DNA of 15,978 nt from Alphaproteobacteria bacterium (GCA_020851915.1 JADZBT010000153.1:1-15978), one strand, 5' to 3'. Positions 6,438 to 13,817 are shown, counted from the first letter of the stretch. Made by a program: numbers and translations. The notes: a model not told the origin generated them from the letters alone.

Positions 6438-8000
6438 ATGGGAATCGGGATGTTTCTGCAGCGTCGCACCACCGCATCGGCAAGACTCGCATTTGGTCAC
6501 ACCCGGGGATTTTCCATCGCTGAGCTCGCCATTGCGCTGGCCATCATCGGCGTGTTGGTGGGAGCGGTCGTCGCAGGGCGCGGCATGATCGCCGCGTCGG
6601 AGCTAAGAACCAATGTGTCCATGACCAATGACTTCACGGTGGCAATGCACCGTTTTCACGAGGTATACGGACATTTCCCCGGAGATATGCCCAACGCGAG
6701 CTCCTTCTTCGGCGAAACAACCAACGGCAATGGAAATGACGCCATTGATGAAGCAGAACGCCTGACATTCTGGCAGCACCTCTCCGCAGCAGGACTGTTG
6801 AAGGGGGGATATGACGGCATCAGCGTGAACCCCGGCACGGGCATACCGCAGGGCGCTCGCCCGGATCTCGGCTACAGCGTGACCGCCGATCCCGAACTGG
6901 GGCTGACCTTCGTGCTTTCCCGCTACTCCGACGGCACAGGCGGAATGGCGGCCCTCACTCCGCACGACGCATGGAAACTCGACCTCGAGCTTGACGATGG
7001 CAACCCCTCCGCCGGCACGATACGCGCCACAGACGGCGTCGACGCTCCCGGTGACTGCCTGGCTGAGGTGACCCGCTATAAACTGGATAGCAAGGAAACA
7101 GGATGCATCCTCTCCATCGCGGCCAGCCGCGAGGGCATCGCCCCCGAACATGCCACGCTGGAAGACGGCGGATGCGGCGACATAGGGGATACCCGCGCCA
7201 GCACCAGCGCCTGCCCCACCGGGTATGCGGGAGAGATCACTGAAACCTGCGCCGCCGACGGCAGTTGGCAACAGTCGCACTTCAACTGCGCGCCGATCTC
7301 CTGTAGCAAGGGATATAATTACGGCTCCACCCGCGATGTCGAGTGCCCGGCGGGATATACCGGATCCATTCTCCAGACCTGCGGCTACGTATGGAAAACA
7401 ACGGAAGATCGCTGCATCTTCGCCAGCTCCTGCGAAACAGAAGGCGCGAAGAAAACCGTTGCCTGCCCAATAGGAAAATCCGGAGACATACTGGTGGAGT
7501 GCGTCGGCGGAAACTGGGATTTCGCACACGCGGAACACAATAGCTGCGCGCCCATCACCTGCGGGAGCAACAGCGTGGGCGACACCCAAGCGGCAACCTG
7601 CCCAGCCGGGTTTACCGGAAGTATCACTCGGGTATGCACACTATCCGGAGAATGGGTGGATCGCCTCGTCAACTGCACCATTGCCGACGGCGATAGCTGC
7701 GACGGAACGGATGTTGGTGACCGGCGAACCCTTGAGTGTGCGGATGGAACAATCGGAGAGATCGTACAGACCTGCACGGCGGGCGTCCCCGCCAACCGCT
7801 GGAAGACCACATCCGATACCTGCAAAACAATTACCTGCGACGGTGAGCCTGCGGGCTATTACCGTCCCGCGCAGAAGGCCTGCGACAGCGGCTTCATCGG
7901 CATGGTCATCGAGGTATGCGGCGCAGACGGATTGTGGATCGAGAGTAGCACCAACTGCACGCAGAACATAACCTACACGCCGCCGCCACCTGCACCATAG
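6438..8000 (+). CDS. Prepilin-like protein with six tandem four-cysteine modules (putative pilus-tip or surface adhesin)
   Basis: This 520-residue protein has three parts. The N-terminus carries a prepilin leader ending HTRG/FSIAELAIALAIIGVLVGA, with Gly at -1, Phe at +1, Glu at +5 and a long hydrophobic helix, so it should be cut by prepilin peptidase. The middle (about 50-240) looks pseudopilin-like, with FHEVYGHFPGDMPNASSFF. From codon 7173 to 7958 come six cysteine modules with 24 cysteines in all. A Pro-rich tail (TPPPPAP) ends the protein. ATG 6438 (24-residue leader) and ATG 6450 (20-residue leader) are both possible; the GTG at 6387 is unlikely because it overlaps the promoter. Typical pilins are about 150-200 residues, so this is a large modular one, similar in plan to tip adhesins or PilY1/PilV-like proteins. 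Ligand and exact role are unknown. The pilB/pilC pair about 2.4 kb away could assemble it (inference). Confidence 0.85.
   Translation: MGIGMFLQRRTTASARLAFGHTRGFSIAELAIALAIIGVLVGAVVAGRGMIAASELRTNVSMTNDFTVAMHRFHEVYGHFPGDMPNASSFFGETTNGNGNDAIDEAERLTFWQHLSAAGLLKGGYDGISVNPGTGIPQGARPDLGYSVTADPELGLTFVLSRYSDGTGGMAALTPHDAWKLDLELDDGNPSAGTIRATDGVDAPGDCLAEVTRYKLDSKETGCILSIAASREGIAPEHATLEDGGCGDIGDTRASTSACPTGYAGEITETCAADGSWQQSHFNCAPISCSKGYNYGSTRDVECPAGYTGSILQTCGYVWKTTEDRCIFASSCETEGAKKTVACPIGKSGDILVECVGGNWDFAHAEHNSCAPITCGSNSVGDTQAATCPAGFTGSITRVCTLSGEWVDRLVNCTIADGDSCDGTDVGDRRTLECADGTIGEIVQTCTAGVPANRWKTTSDTCKTITCDGEPAGYYRPAQKACDSGFIGMVIEVCGADGLWIESSTNCTQNITYTPPPPAP
7173..7961 (+). repeat. Six tandem sushi-like cysteine modules within the prepilin-like gene
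   Basis: Modules begin at the cysteine codons at 7173, 7302, 7431, 7560, 7698 and 7836. Their lengths are 43, 43, 43, 46, 46 and about 42 residues. Each follows C-x(n)-C-[P/A/D]-x-G-x-x-G-x-[I/V]-x3-C, then a Trp, then C. Typical cores are CPTGYAGEITETC, CPAGYTGSILQTC and CPAGFTGSITRVC. The order of Cys, Gly-Tyr/Phe, Gly, Cys, Gly-x-Trp and Cys resembles a shortened sushi/CCP domain, but this may be convergence. The modules are diverged at DNA level, so they are old. Confidence 0.85.
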
Positions 8001-8035
8001 AAAAAAGCCGGCGTCCATGTTCGGGACGCCGGCTT
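8001..8035 (-). terminator. Intrinsic terminator of the cold-shock gene
   Basis: A perfect 12-bp stem (8005-8016 with 8024-8035) encloses a 7-nt loop. On the minus strand it runs into six T residues (plus A at 8001-8006), as expected for the cold-shock gene. The plus-strand side lacks a good T run but could still help stop the converging prepilin transcript. Confidence 0.9.
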
Positions 8036-8058
8036 CTCTATTCCAATATCCGGGAAGC

Positions 8059-8265
8059 TTATGCTGCTTCCTTCAGGTTCGCCGCCGAGGTCTTGCCCTG
8101 GTGCGTAACCAATTCAAAGCTGAGCTTCTGGCCTTCCTTCAGATCCGAGAAGCCGGACTTTTCTACCGCGCTGATATGCACGAATACGTCCTTACCGCCA
8201 TCGTCAGGAGTAATGAACCCATAACCCTTGGTCGGGTTGAACCACTTTACGGTACCGCTTGGCAT
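8059..8265 (-). CDS. cspA: Cold-shock protein, CspA family
   Basis: This 68-residue single cold-shock domain binds single-stranded RNA or DNA and acts as an RNA chaperone. The opening MPSGTVKWFNPTKGYGFITP contains RNP1 (KGYGFI), and RNP2 is DVFVHISAV. The length is the family norm. A strong ribosome site (AAGGAAAA) lies a few bases before the ATG. The gene has its own leader of at least 100 nt and its own strong terminator, so it is probably a single-gene unit. Which csp paralogue this is, and whether it is cold-induced, cannot be told from sequence. The symbol denotes the family. Confidence 0.96.
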   Translation of the reverse strand: MPSGTVKWFNPTKGYGFITPDDGGKDVFVHISAVEKSGFSDLKEGQKLSFELVTHQGKTSAANLKEAA

Positions 8266-8421
8266 TGTAGTTTTCCTTAAATTTAATTGCAGCTAACGCA
8301 CGCACGCGACCCCTGTGCCGCATGCGCGAGAGTCATATCGGGACACCCGGCATTCTTGACAATCGCCGAAAGCCCCCGGAAACTCCATCCGCGTTCTTAC
8401 GCCTACAAGCGGAAAAGTCAA
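8266..8421 (-). promoter_or_regulatory. Promoter and structured 5' leader of the cold-shock gene
   Basis: On the minus strand TTGACT (plus 8416-8421) and TAAGAA (8394-8399) are 16 bp apart, giving a leader of about 120 nt. A second pair, TTGTCA (8357-8362) and TATGAC (8332-8337), has 19-bp spacing. Within the leader CGCACGCG (8301-8308) can pair over 8 bp, with one wobble, with CGCATGCG (8319-8326) around a 10-nt loop. Long structured leaders are usual in csp genes and control translation with temperature. The structure here is a reading of the sequence, not a test. Confidence 0.4.
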
Positions 8422-8466
8422 TCTAAATCCCACACAATCCTCAGTTTTCCGCCATTTATACCCTCT

Positions 8467-8817
8467 TCACCACCGCCGAAAAATGAAGAAGGCCGCCAGC
8501 GCGATGAGCGCAAAACCCACCAGATGATTCCAGCGCAGGGTTTCGCCGAGATAGAATGTGGAAAACACCACAAACACCACCAGCGTGATGATCTCCTGTA
8601 TCGTCTTGAGCTGCGCCGCCGAGAAATACCCATACCCGATGCGGTTGGCAGGAACCTGAAAGCAATATTCAACCAGTGCGATGCCCCAGCTCACCAGAAT
8701 GACAACCACCAGCGGCGTCGCCTTGAATTTCAGATGCCCATACCATGCGAAGGTCATAAAGATATTGGAGAGCAGCAAGAGGCCAACAGTGAGAAACGGG
8801 GCAGAGTTAAAGTTCAT
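8467..8817 (-). CDS. Small four-helix membrane protein, DUF486 (DMT superfamily)
   Basis: This 116-residue protein has four membrane helices, at about 8-28 (FLTVGLLLLSNIFMTFAWYG), 35-52, 70-88 and 95-113, with the loop motif FQVPANRIGY typical of DUF486. The family belongs to the drug/metabolite transporter group; its substrate is not known. The frame is open up to 8883, but ATG 8817 is chosen because it begins the family homology (MNFNSAPF) and lies 1 bp after the sulP stop, with an AGG ribosome site inside the sulP end. It is therefore the second gene of a coupled unit with sulP. Whether the two work together is unknown. No terminator was seen after it; the 200 bp that follow belong to the cold-shock leader. 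Confidence 0.9.
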   Translation of the reverse strand: MNFNSAPFLTVGLLLLSNIFMTFAWYGHLKFKATPLVVVILVSWGIALVEYCFQVPANRIGYGYFSAAQLKTIQEIITLVVFVVFSTFYLGETLRWNHLVGFALIALAAFFIFRRW

Positions 8818-8818
8818 G

Positions 8819-10555
8819 TTATGCCTGTATGGAAGGTTTTTTATGATGCAATGCGCTATCGAGCGTTGCATGGAAATGCACATGGCGATGCACGCGCGAG
8901 CCTGCGATCTTCTGGCGGATCTTATCGAGCACCTCGGGCGTATTGGACACCATATGCACCGCGCGCTTTTCGTTCGCTATCGATTCCAGCATCGAGCGCA
9001 TCGCCACCAGCCCCGTCATGTCGATGAACGGCACGCCGGTTATATCGACGATGAAATTATCGATACCCTCCTCCGCCATGCCGGCCTGATCGAATGCCTT
9101 TTCTATCGTGCCAAAGAACAACGGCCCACGGATACGGTAGACCATCGTGCCGTGCGGCAAAGTGCGCGGCGCGGCCATGGCCCCCTCCTCGGTCTTTCCC
9201 TCCAGTTCGACGTGAGTGAGATCCATGACGCGCTTGATGAGCAGGAACGCCGCGCAGATCATGCCGATGCCCACACCCGCCACCATGTCGATAAACACAG
9301 TGAGCAGAAAGCAGATAAGCAGCACGATAACATCGCTGCGCGGGGCGATCTCGATGATGCGAACGAACTGCCGCAGGTGCGACATGCGGTAGGCGGTGTG
9401 GATGAGAATGGCCGCCAGCGACGCCATCGGCAGGTGGCTCATATAGGGAGCCAGCAGCATCACATAGACCATCACCAGCACGGCATGCATGGATGACGCC
9501 AGCGGCGTGCGCGCGCCGTTATTGAGATTCGTGGCGGTTCGTGCGATCGCACCCGTCGCCGGGATGCCCGCCGCTAGCGCCGAGAGCACATTGCCGACGC
9601 CAATGGCGGTCAGCTCCGCATTGGGATCGTGCTTGGTTCCCGCCATGCTGTCAGCGACGGTGGCGGAGAGCAGCGACTCCAGTGCCGCCAGAATCGCAAT
9701 GGCCAGCGCCGGAAACATCAGCCGCTGGAATTCTGCGAGATCGGGAATGGTGAACAGCGCATCACCCTCCCATGCCGGCCAGTGAAACACCGGCGGATAG
9801 GGCGGAATGCCCGCATGCATCGCACCATCGCGGCCAAGATAGGAAAAACGCATCCCGACGGTTTCCACATCGTGCCCGTAATGCGCGAGCAGCAGCGCCA
9901 GACCCGTGCCCGCCAGCACCGCGATGACCGCTCCCGGTACAACACGCACCATGCGCCCGGAGTAGATGATAAGCAGCAGCGTCACCAGCCCCACCGCACA
10001 TTCGTAAGGGTCGATGGACGGCAGGTATGTGAGGATGGTATAGGCCTTCTCCACGAAGGAACCTTCGAGCTTCGCGATGCCAAGCCCCAGAAAATCATTG
10101 AGCGAGAGCGTCGCCAGCACCACCGCGATACCGGCGGTGAATCCGGTCGTCACCGGAAACGGCACATAATTGATGAGCCGCCCCAGCCGCACGAAGCCGA
10201 ACAGGATAAGCACAATGCCCGCCAGCAATCCACACCAGATGATCCCGCGCAACCCCAGCTCGGCGACGATGGGCGCCAGTATTACCACGAATGCCGCCGT
10301 AGGCCCGCTTACTTGCGAGATGGAACCTCCCAGCAGCGGCACGACAGCCCCCGCGACGATGGCGGTATAGAGCCCGTGCTGCGGCGGTAGGCCTACGGCG
10401 ATCGAGAGCGCCATGGAGAGCGGTAATGCCAGAAGTGAAACAACGAACGCCGACATGGCGTCATGCCGGAAAGCGGAAAGGTCGTAGCCCTTCATCGTCT
10501 TACGCATCGCCGTAGACAACGGGAATGGTTTAGCTCGGTGCGCGATGTCTTTCAT
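8819..10555 (-). CDS. SulP-family inorganic anion transporter with C-terminal STAS domain
   Basis: This 578-residue inner-membrane anion transporter (SLC26/SulP family) is full length. The first membrane region, ALPLSMALSIAVGLPPQHGLY at about 43-63, is followed by GGSISQVSGPTAAFVVI at about 76-92, both typical of the transport core. Further helices run to about residue 445, and the last 130 residues form a STAS domain with VPFIDMTGLVAM. Family substrates include sulfate, bicarbonate and dicarboxylates. The ALPLSMAL and QVSGPTA segments resemble the BicA-like branch, but the substrate is not settled. ATG 10555 is preferred to the open frame up to 10630 because a consensus TATAAT promoter lies inside that extension at 10592-10597. 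The downstream DUF486 gene begins 1 bp after the stop. I see no phosphorylation or cofactor site that would suggest special regulation. Confidence 0.94.
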   Translation of the reverse strand: MKDIAHRAKPFPLSTAMRKTMKGYDLSAFRHDAMSAFVVSLLALPLSMALSIAVGLPPQHGLYTAIVAGAVVPLLGGSISQVSGPTAAFVVILAPIVAELGLRGIIWCGLLAGIVLILFGFVRLGRLINYVPFPVTTGFTAGIAVVLATLSLNDFLGLGIAKLEGSFVEKAYTILTYLPSIDPYECAVGLVTLLLIIYSGRMVRVVPGAVIAVLAGTGLALLLAHYGHDVETVGMRFSYLGRDGAMHAGIPPYPPVFHWPAWEGDALFTIPDLAEFQRLMFPALAIAILAALESLLSATVADSMAGTKHDPNAELTAIGVGNVLSALAAGIPATGAIARTATNLNNGARTPLASSMHAVLVMVYVMLLAPYMSHLPMASLAAILIHTAYRMSHLRQFVRIIEIAPRSDVIVLLICFLLTVFIDMVAGVGIGMICAAFLLIKRVMDLTHVELEGKTEEGAMAAPRTLPHGTMVYRIRGPLFFGTIEKAFDQAGMAEEGIDNFIVDITGVPFIDMTGLVAMRSMLESIANEKRAVHMVSNTPEVLDKIRQKIAGSRVHRHVHFHATLDSALHHKKPSIQA

Positions 10556-10591
10556 TTTCTGTGTCCCGATGTACTTCACGACGATGACAGG

Positions 10592-10621
10592 ATTATATGC
10601 ACAATCCATGCGGCAGAGCAA
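10592..10621 (-). promoter_or_regulatory. Promoter of sulP
   Basis: On the minus strand TTGCTC (plus 10616-10621) is followed after 18 bp by a perfect TATAAT (10592-10597). Transcription would start near 10585, about 30 nt before ATG 10555, which also fixes the sulP start. Confidence 0.6.
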
Positions 10622-10650
10622 CGCGCGCAATACGACAACGCCGACGCAAT

Positions 10651-10671
10651 AAAAAAGCCGCGTGCGGCGGC
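10651..10671 (-). terminator. Intrinsic terminator of the orphan membrane-protein gene
   Basis: On the minus strand GCCGC (plus 10671-10667) pairs with GCGGC (10661-10657) around a 5-nt loop, followed directly by six T residues (plus A at 10651-10656). It lies 29 bp after the stop of the gene ending at 10700 and separates it from the sulP promoter. Confidence 0.75.
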
Positions 10672-10699
10672 CAGATCTTTCTACTGTGCGTTCAATGTT

Positions 10700-11884
10700 T
10701 CAGATCGGCGGGGACGTACCCAGCCCGGGTATGTGAGGAGCAACATCCGGCGCGGCTTTCTTGAACTCGTCCATCGCGCTCCGGATACGGTCCATGCCAC
10801 CGAACAGGCTGGCCATCGCCACGCCTACCATCGGCACTACTCCTGCACCGAGCAGGTTGGCCTCCTTGGGATCAAGCCCAGTCGCTGTTTCCATGAACCA
10901 GTTGAAGTGGCCGTGGATCGCATCCTGCAATTTTGCCTGCAACGTGGCCTTGAATTTTTTATTTCCGCCTTCGCCCAGATCCTTCTCATCCAGAGCGAGT
11001 TCTTTGACGAAGGCCTTGCGAATATCCAGCATGAGCTTCACCATCTCGTTGACCCTCGCCTCCGTCGCCGCCTCATTGCCATAAAACTGGCGGAGTATCT
11101 CTGCCGACGCATCTTTCAGGTTATCCTTGCTGATCTTGAACTCCGGGTTATTGGCAAGATAAGGCACGACAACGGCATCGATGATCTTGCTGCTACAGTA
11201 ATTGTATTTCCAGGACACGTGATGGCCATGCAGCACATCAGCCATGCCGGGCAGCGCGTTGAGATCACCGTTCTGCATGATGAATTTGCTGGTCATCGCC
11301 GTACCGGCGAACGAACGCAGCGAACCGCCGCCCGTGGACATCAGGAACGCGGAAAGCGGCCCCATCGCATCGCCCAGTATGTAGCTTATCTTTCTCTGGG
11401 CCTCCAGCATATTGGAGTCAGACAGTGTTTCCAGCTGTTTATATACACTCTTCTCCCCTCGCGACTGGAAGAACAGCTTGCTGCCCAGAAGGATGCCTAT
11501 GCCGCCCGCTATCGCGGGAACGAAGCGATGCAACGAGGCGCATGTCTCATTCCACATGTGCGCCTTCCGTTCCTCGGGGGACAATTCCTTCAGCTCGTTC
11601 CATGTGGGAAGGATCTTGTGCTCGTCGTAATGCAGGATACCGAGCAGATCACCCGATTTTTCCTGCCCCGGTATATCTTGTTTCTTGAGTTGCTTCCTGC
11701 CGGACAGATAATCCATGCCCGTAAGCGCAGAAAAGCCGAAAATCGTTGCCCCCACCGCGCAGAACAGCAGGTGAAGCCCGGGAGGCTTGTTGAGTTTCTC
11801 ACGCCAGCCGCCCGCAGCGTTCACCACGTTATAGGCGAGGTGCTCCATCATTCCGGGAGCGGCATTTGGAGTAGTATCCGTCAT
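10700..11884 (-). CDS. Membrane protein of unknown function
   Basis: I do not recognise this 394-residue protein. Probable membrane segments lie at about 36-56 (GLHLLFCAVGATIFGFSALTG), 121-139 (FVPAIAGGIGILLGSKLFF) and 342-362 (ANLLGAGVVPMVGVAMASLFG). The stretch between (about 140-335) is soluble, helical and charged, with a Gly/Ser patch (STGGGSLRSFAG) near 183-194. There is no signal peptide and no catalytic motif that I can name. ATG 11884 is chosen over the GTG at 11929, although neither has a strong ribosome site. The gene stands alone, with its own terminator at 10651-10671 and a long non-coding region upstream. Base composition and codon use resemble the neighbours. The C-terminal tail is Pro/Gly-rich. 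It is probably a lineage-restricted inner-membrane protein. Confidence 0.8.
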   Translation of the reverse strand: MTDTTPNAAPGMMEHLAYNVVNAAGGWREKLNKPPGLHLLFCAVGATIFGFSALTGMDYLSGRKQLKKQDIPGQEKSGDLLGILHYDEHKILPTWNELKELSPEERKAHMWNETCASLHRFVPAIAGGIGILLGSKLFFQSRGEKSVYKQLETLSDSNMLEAQRKISYILGDAMGPLSAFLMSTGGGSLRSFAGTAMTSKFIMQNGDLNALPGMADVLHGHHVSWKYNYCSSKIIDAVVVPYLANNPEFKISKDNLKDASAEILRQFYGNEAATEARVNEMVKLMLDIRKAFVKELALDEKDLGEGGNKKFKATLQAKLQDAIHGHFNWFMETATGLDPKEANLLGAGVVPMVGVAMASLFGGMDRIRSAMDEFKKAAPDVAPHIPGLGTSPPI

Positions 11885-12078
11885 CGCGTCATCGATCCAC
11901 TGTGTGTGGTGATATTCTGCCGAATTCACGACCGGCAGTCACCCGGATAATAAAATTGTAACAATGGCGCTTTAATTTTTCTTTAACACATAGGACGCAG
12001 AGGAACGATTATCCGATAATCATATGATATAAAAGATTTTCTATAATGATTTTTTGTCGCCGCGCGCGGAGTCCGTGT

Positions 12079-12142
12079 GGGGATGCCCCCCGCATGCACA
12101 GGATGGAACGCCGCGCGGATGCGGATGGAAAAAGGCATCCCC
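12079..12142. repeat. Nested inverted repeat upstream of dctA
   Basis: GGGGATGCC (12079-12087) is the exact reverse complement of GGCATCCCC (12134-12142). Inside it CCGCAT (12090-12095) pairs with ATGCGG (12119-12124). The element lies just upstream of the proposed dctA promoter, so it may be a regulator site or, if transcription starts further upstream, a leader structure. Confidence 0.5.
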
Positions 12143-12163
12143 CCCGGGAAATGTAATTTTTAG

Positions 12164-12193
12164 TTGAAGCTTTCACCGGCGTCCCTTTAGAAT
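12164..12193 (+). promoter_or_regulatory. Candidate promoter of dctA
   Basis: TTGAAG at 12164-12169 and TAGAAT at 12188-12193 are 18 bp apart, giving a leader of about 30 nt before ATG 12230. An AAGGGG ribosome site lies 7 nt before the start codon. Confidence 0.5.
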
Positions 12194-12229
12194 GCCCCCC
12201 TTTGCGCGTTCACCGAATAAGGGGCGATC

Positions 12230-13597
12230 ATGTCTGCAATGCACCATACCGACACGACAAATTCCGGGCCCAAAAAGCGGAAGTCACTTCTGGGCGATCT
12301 GTTCGTTCAGGTACTGATCGCCGTGGCCGCCGGAGTGCTGGTGGGGCACTTCTTTCCGCAATACGGCGATACGCTGAAGGTATTAGGCGACGCGTTCATC
12401 TCGCTTATCAAGATGATGATCGGGCCAATCATTTTCTGCACTATCGTGAGCGGCGTAGCGGGTATCGGCTGCATGAAGCAGGCGGGCAGAGTGGGCATCA
12501 AGGCATTGGTGTATTTCGAGGTGGTGACAACCATCGCTATGCTGCTCGGCATCGCAGCCACCTACCTCTACCACCCCGGCGTTACGGCCAATAACATCGA
12601 TGCATCCGCCATGGAGGCCGTTCGCGGCAAGATGGCAGAGCACATGATGACCACCACCGAATTTCTGCTGAACATCATCCCACATACCTTCGTCAGTGCC
12701 TTTACCGAAGGCCAGATCCTTCAGGTATTGCTGGTGGCGCTCCTGTTCTCGGGCGGGACTATCGTGATGGGCGACGCCGGCAAGCCCGTGGTGCGCGCCG
12801 TGGAATCTTTCTCGCGCGTGGTATTCCACATCATCACGTTTATCATCGCGCTCGCGCCTATCGGCGTGTTCGGAGCCATCGCGTCGTCGGTGAGCAAATT
12901 CGGACTGGCATCCCTCGGGGATCTGGGTAGCCTGATGTTACTCTTTTTCGGGGCGTGCATCCTGTTCGTGATCGTGGTGTTGGGCAGCATCATGCGCTTC
13001 TATTGCCGCCTGAGCCTCTGGCAACTCATCCGCTATATCCGCGAGGAACTGGTGATCTCTTTCGGCACGGCATCGAGCGAGAGCGTGCTGCCGCGCATGA
13101 TAGAAAAAATGACCAATCTGGGCTGCGCGCGCTCCGTGGTCGGCATGGTCTTGCCCACCGGCTATTCGTTCAATCTCGACGGAACCTCCCTTTACCTCAC
13201 CCTCGCCGCGATGTTCGTGGCGAACACCGCGCAGGTAGACCTGACGCTGGGGCAACAGGCGACCGTGTTAGGGGTGTTGCTCATCACCTCCAAAGGCGCG
13301 GCGGCGGTGTATGGCGCGGCGTTCGTCGTGTTGACGGCAACGCTGAACACGCTACAGGTGATTCCCGAAGACCAGATGGCCATGGGGCTTGCCCTGCTGT
13401 TCGCCATCGATCGCATCATGGCGCCGGGCCGCGTACTCACCAACCTGATCGGCAACGCGGTGGCGACCCTTGTGGTATCCAAATGGGAAAATGAAATGGA
13501 CTACGATCAGGTGCGAGGCAGGCTTGCCGTTGCCGGAAAGAACGCCGCCGCTGACCCCGCTCTGGCAGCAATGTCCGCCACGAATGTGAAACGATAG
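12230..13597 (+). CDS. dctA: C4-dicarboxylate:cation symporter, DctA-like (DAACS family)
   Basis: This 455-residue inner-membrane carrier takes up dicarboxylates such as succinate, fumarate and malate, coupled to cations. Landmarks are the N-terminal KMMIGPIIFCTIVSGVAGIG (about 61-80), the HP1 loop TASSESVLPRM (280-290), PTGYSFNLDGTSLYLT (309-324), the HP2 loop SKGAAAVYGAAF (354-365) and DRIMAPGRVLTNLIGN (394-409). HP1 and the NLDGT motif match DctA rather than glutamate carriers. Two binding-region segments differ from the usual DctA form as I know it: HP2 is normally SKGAAGVTGSGF, and the helix-8 motif is normally DRFMSEARALTN. The final Arg and Asn are kept. A dicarboxylate substrate is therefore likely but specificity may be shifted. 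The gene has its own promoter and a likely terminator, so it appears monocistronic. No DctB/DctD sensor pair is visible. Confidence 0.92.
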   Translation: MSAMHHTDTTNSGPKKRKSLLGDLFVQVLIAVAAGVLVGHFFPQYGDTLKVLGDAFISLIKMMIGPIIFCTIVSGVAGIGCMKQAGRVGIKALVYFEVVTTIAMLLGIAATYLYHPGVTANNIDASAMEAVRGKMAEHMMTTTEFLLNIIPHTFVSAFTEGQILQVLLVALLFSGGTIVMGDAGKPVVRAVESFSRVVFHIITFIIALAPIGVFGAIASSVSKFGLASLGDLGSLMLLFFGACILFVIVVLGSIMRFYCRLSLWQLIRYIREELVISFGTASSESVLPRMIEKMTNLGCARSVVGMVLPTGYSFNLDGTSLYLTLAAMFVANTAQVDLTLGQQATVLGVLLITSKGAAAVYGAAFVVLTATLNTLQVIPEDQMAMGLALLFAIDRIMAPGRVLTNLIGNAVATLVVSKWENEMDYDQVRGRLAVAGKNAAADPALAAMSATNVKR

Positions 13598-13607
13598 ATC
13601 CGGCTCA

Positions 13608-13694
13608 CGCATACCCGATACCCAGCTTCGCACTCCGGGCATTAGCGAAGCCCACCCAAAGCGAGTATCCAATTCGGGTACTGCGTGCCTTTTT
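13608..13694 (+). terminator. Large nested hairpin after dctA, probable terminator
   Basis: An outer arm CGCATACCCGA (13608-13618) pairs with TCGGGTA-c-TGCG (13674-13685). An inner arm GCTTCGC (13625-13631) pairs with GCGAAGC (13645-13651). A run of five T (13690-13694) follows closely. The stem is longer and more broken than a standard terminator. Confidence 0.5.
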
Positions 13695-13817
13695 CCTTCC
13701 TATATGTAGCCCGCATCGCCACACCTCCTCGCCAAAAACGGTTTTTTCCTCGCCGGAAGCCAAAAATTAACAATTATTAATTTAATCTTTGCTAGGATAA
13801 ATCAGGCATCTGGCGGG

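Larger units (their letters stand above)
11885..12229. other. Divergent intergenic region between the orphan gene and dctA
   Basis: About 345 bp without a convincing gene. An AT-rich part (11950-12055) probably holds the promoter of the leftward gene, but no single -35/-10 pair stands out. It includes the dyad GATTAT-ccg-ATAATC at 12007-12021. A GC-rich part follows, with a 64-bp inverted-repeat structure (12079-12142), and then the dctA promoter and ribosome site. Confidence 0.65.

Noticed and set aside
6603..7589. Minus-strand frame of 328 codons
   Set aside because: It is antisense to the prepilin-like gene, whose cysteine spacing proves the plus frame.
7173..7961. Shufflon-type DNA inversion of the cysteine modules
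   Set aside because: I see no repeated inverted recombination sites between modules and no recombinase gene nearby.
10556..10630. Longer SulP start at 10630
   Set aside because: A perfect TATAAT promoter lies inside the extension and the family homology starts later.
10463..11950. Plus-strand frame of 495 codons
   Set aside because: Although long, it spans the antisense of two minus-strand transcription features (sulP start and the orphan gene) and runs through the sulP promoter and a terminator. Its product has no domain-like pattern. The minus-strand gene has the terminator and membrane segments.
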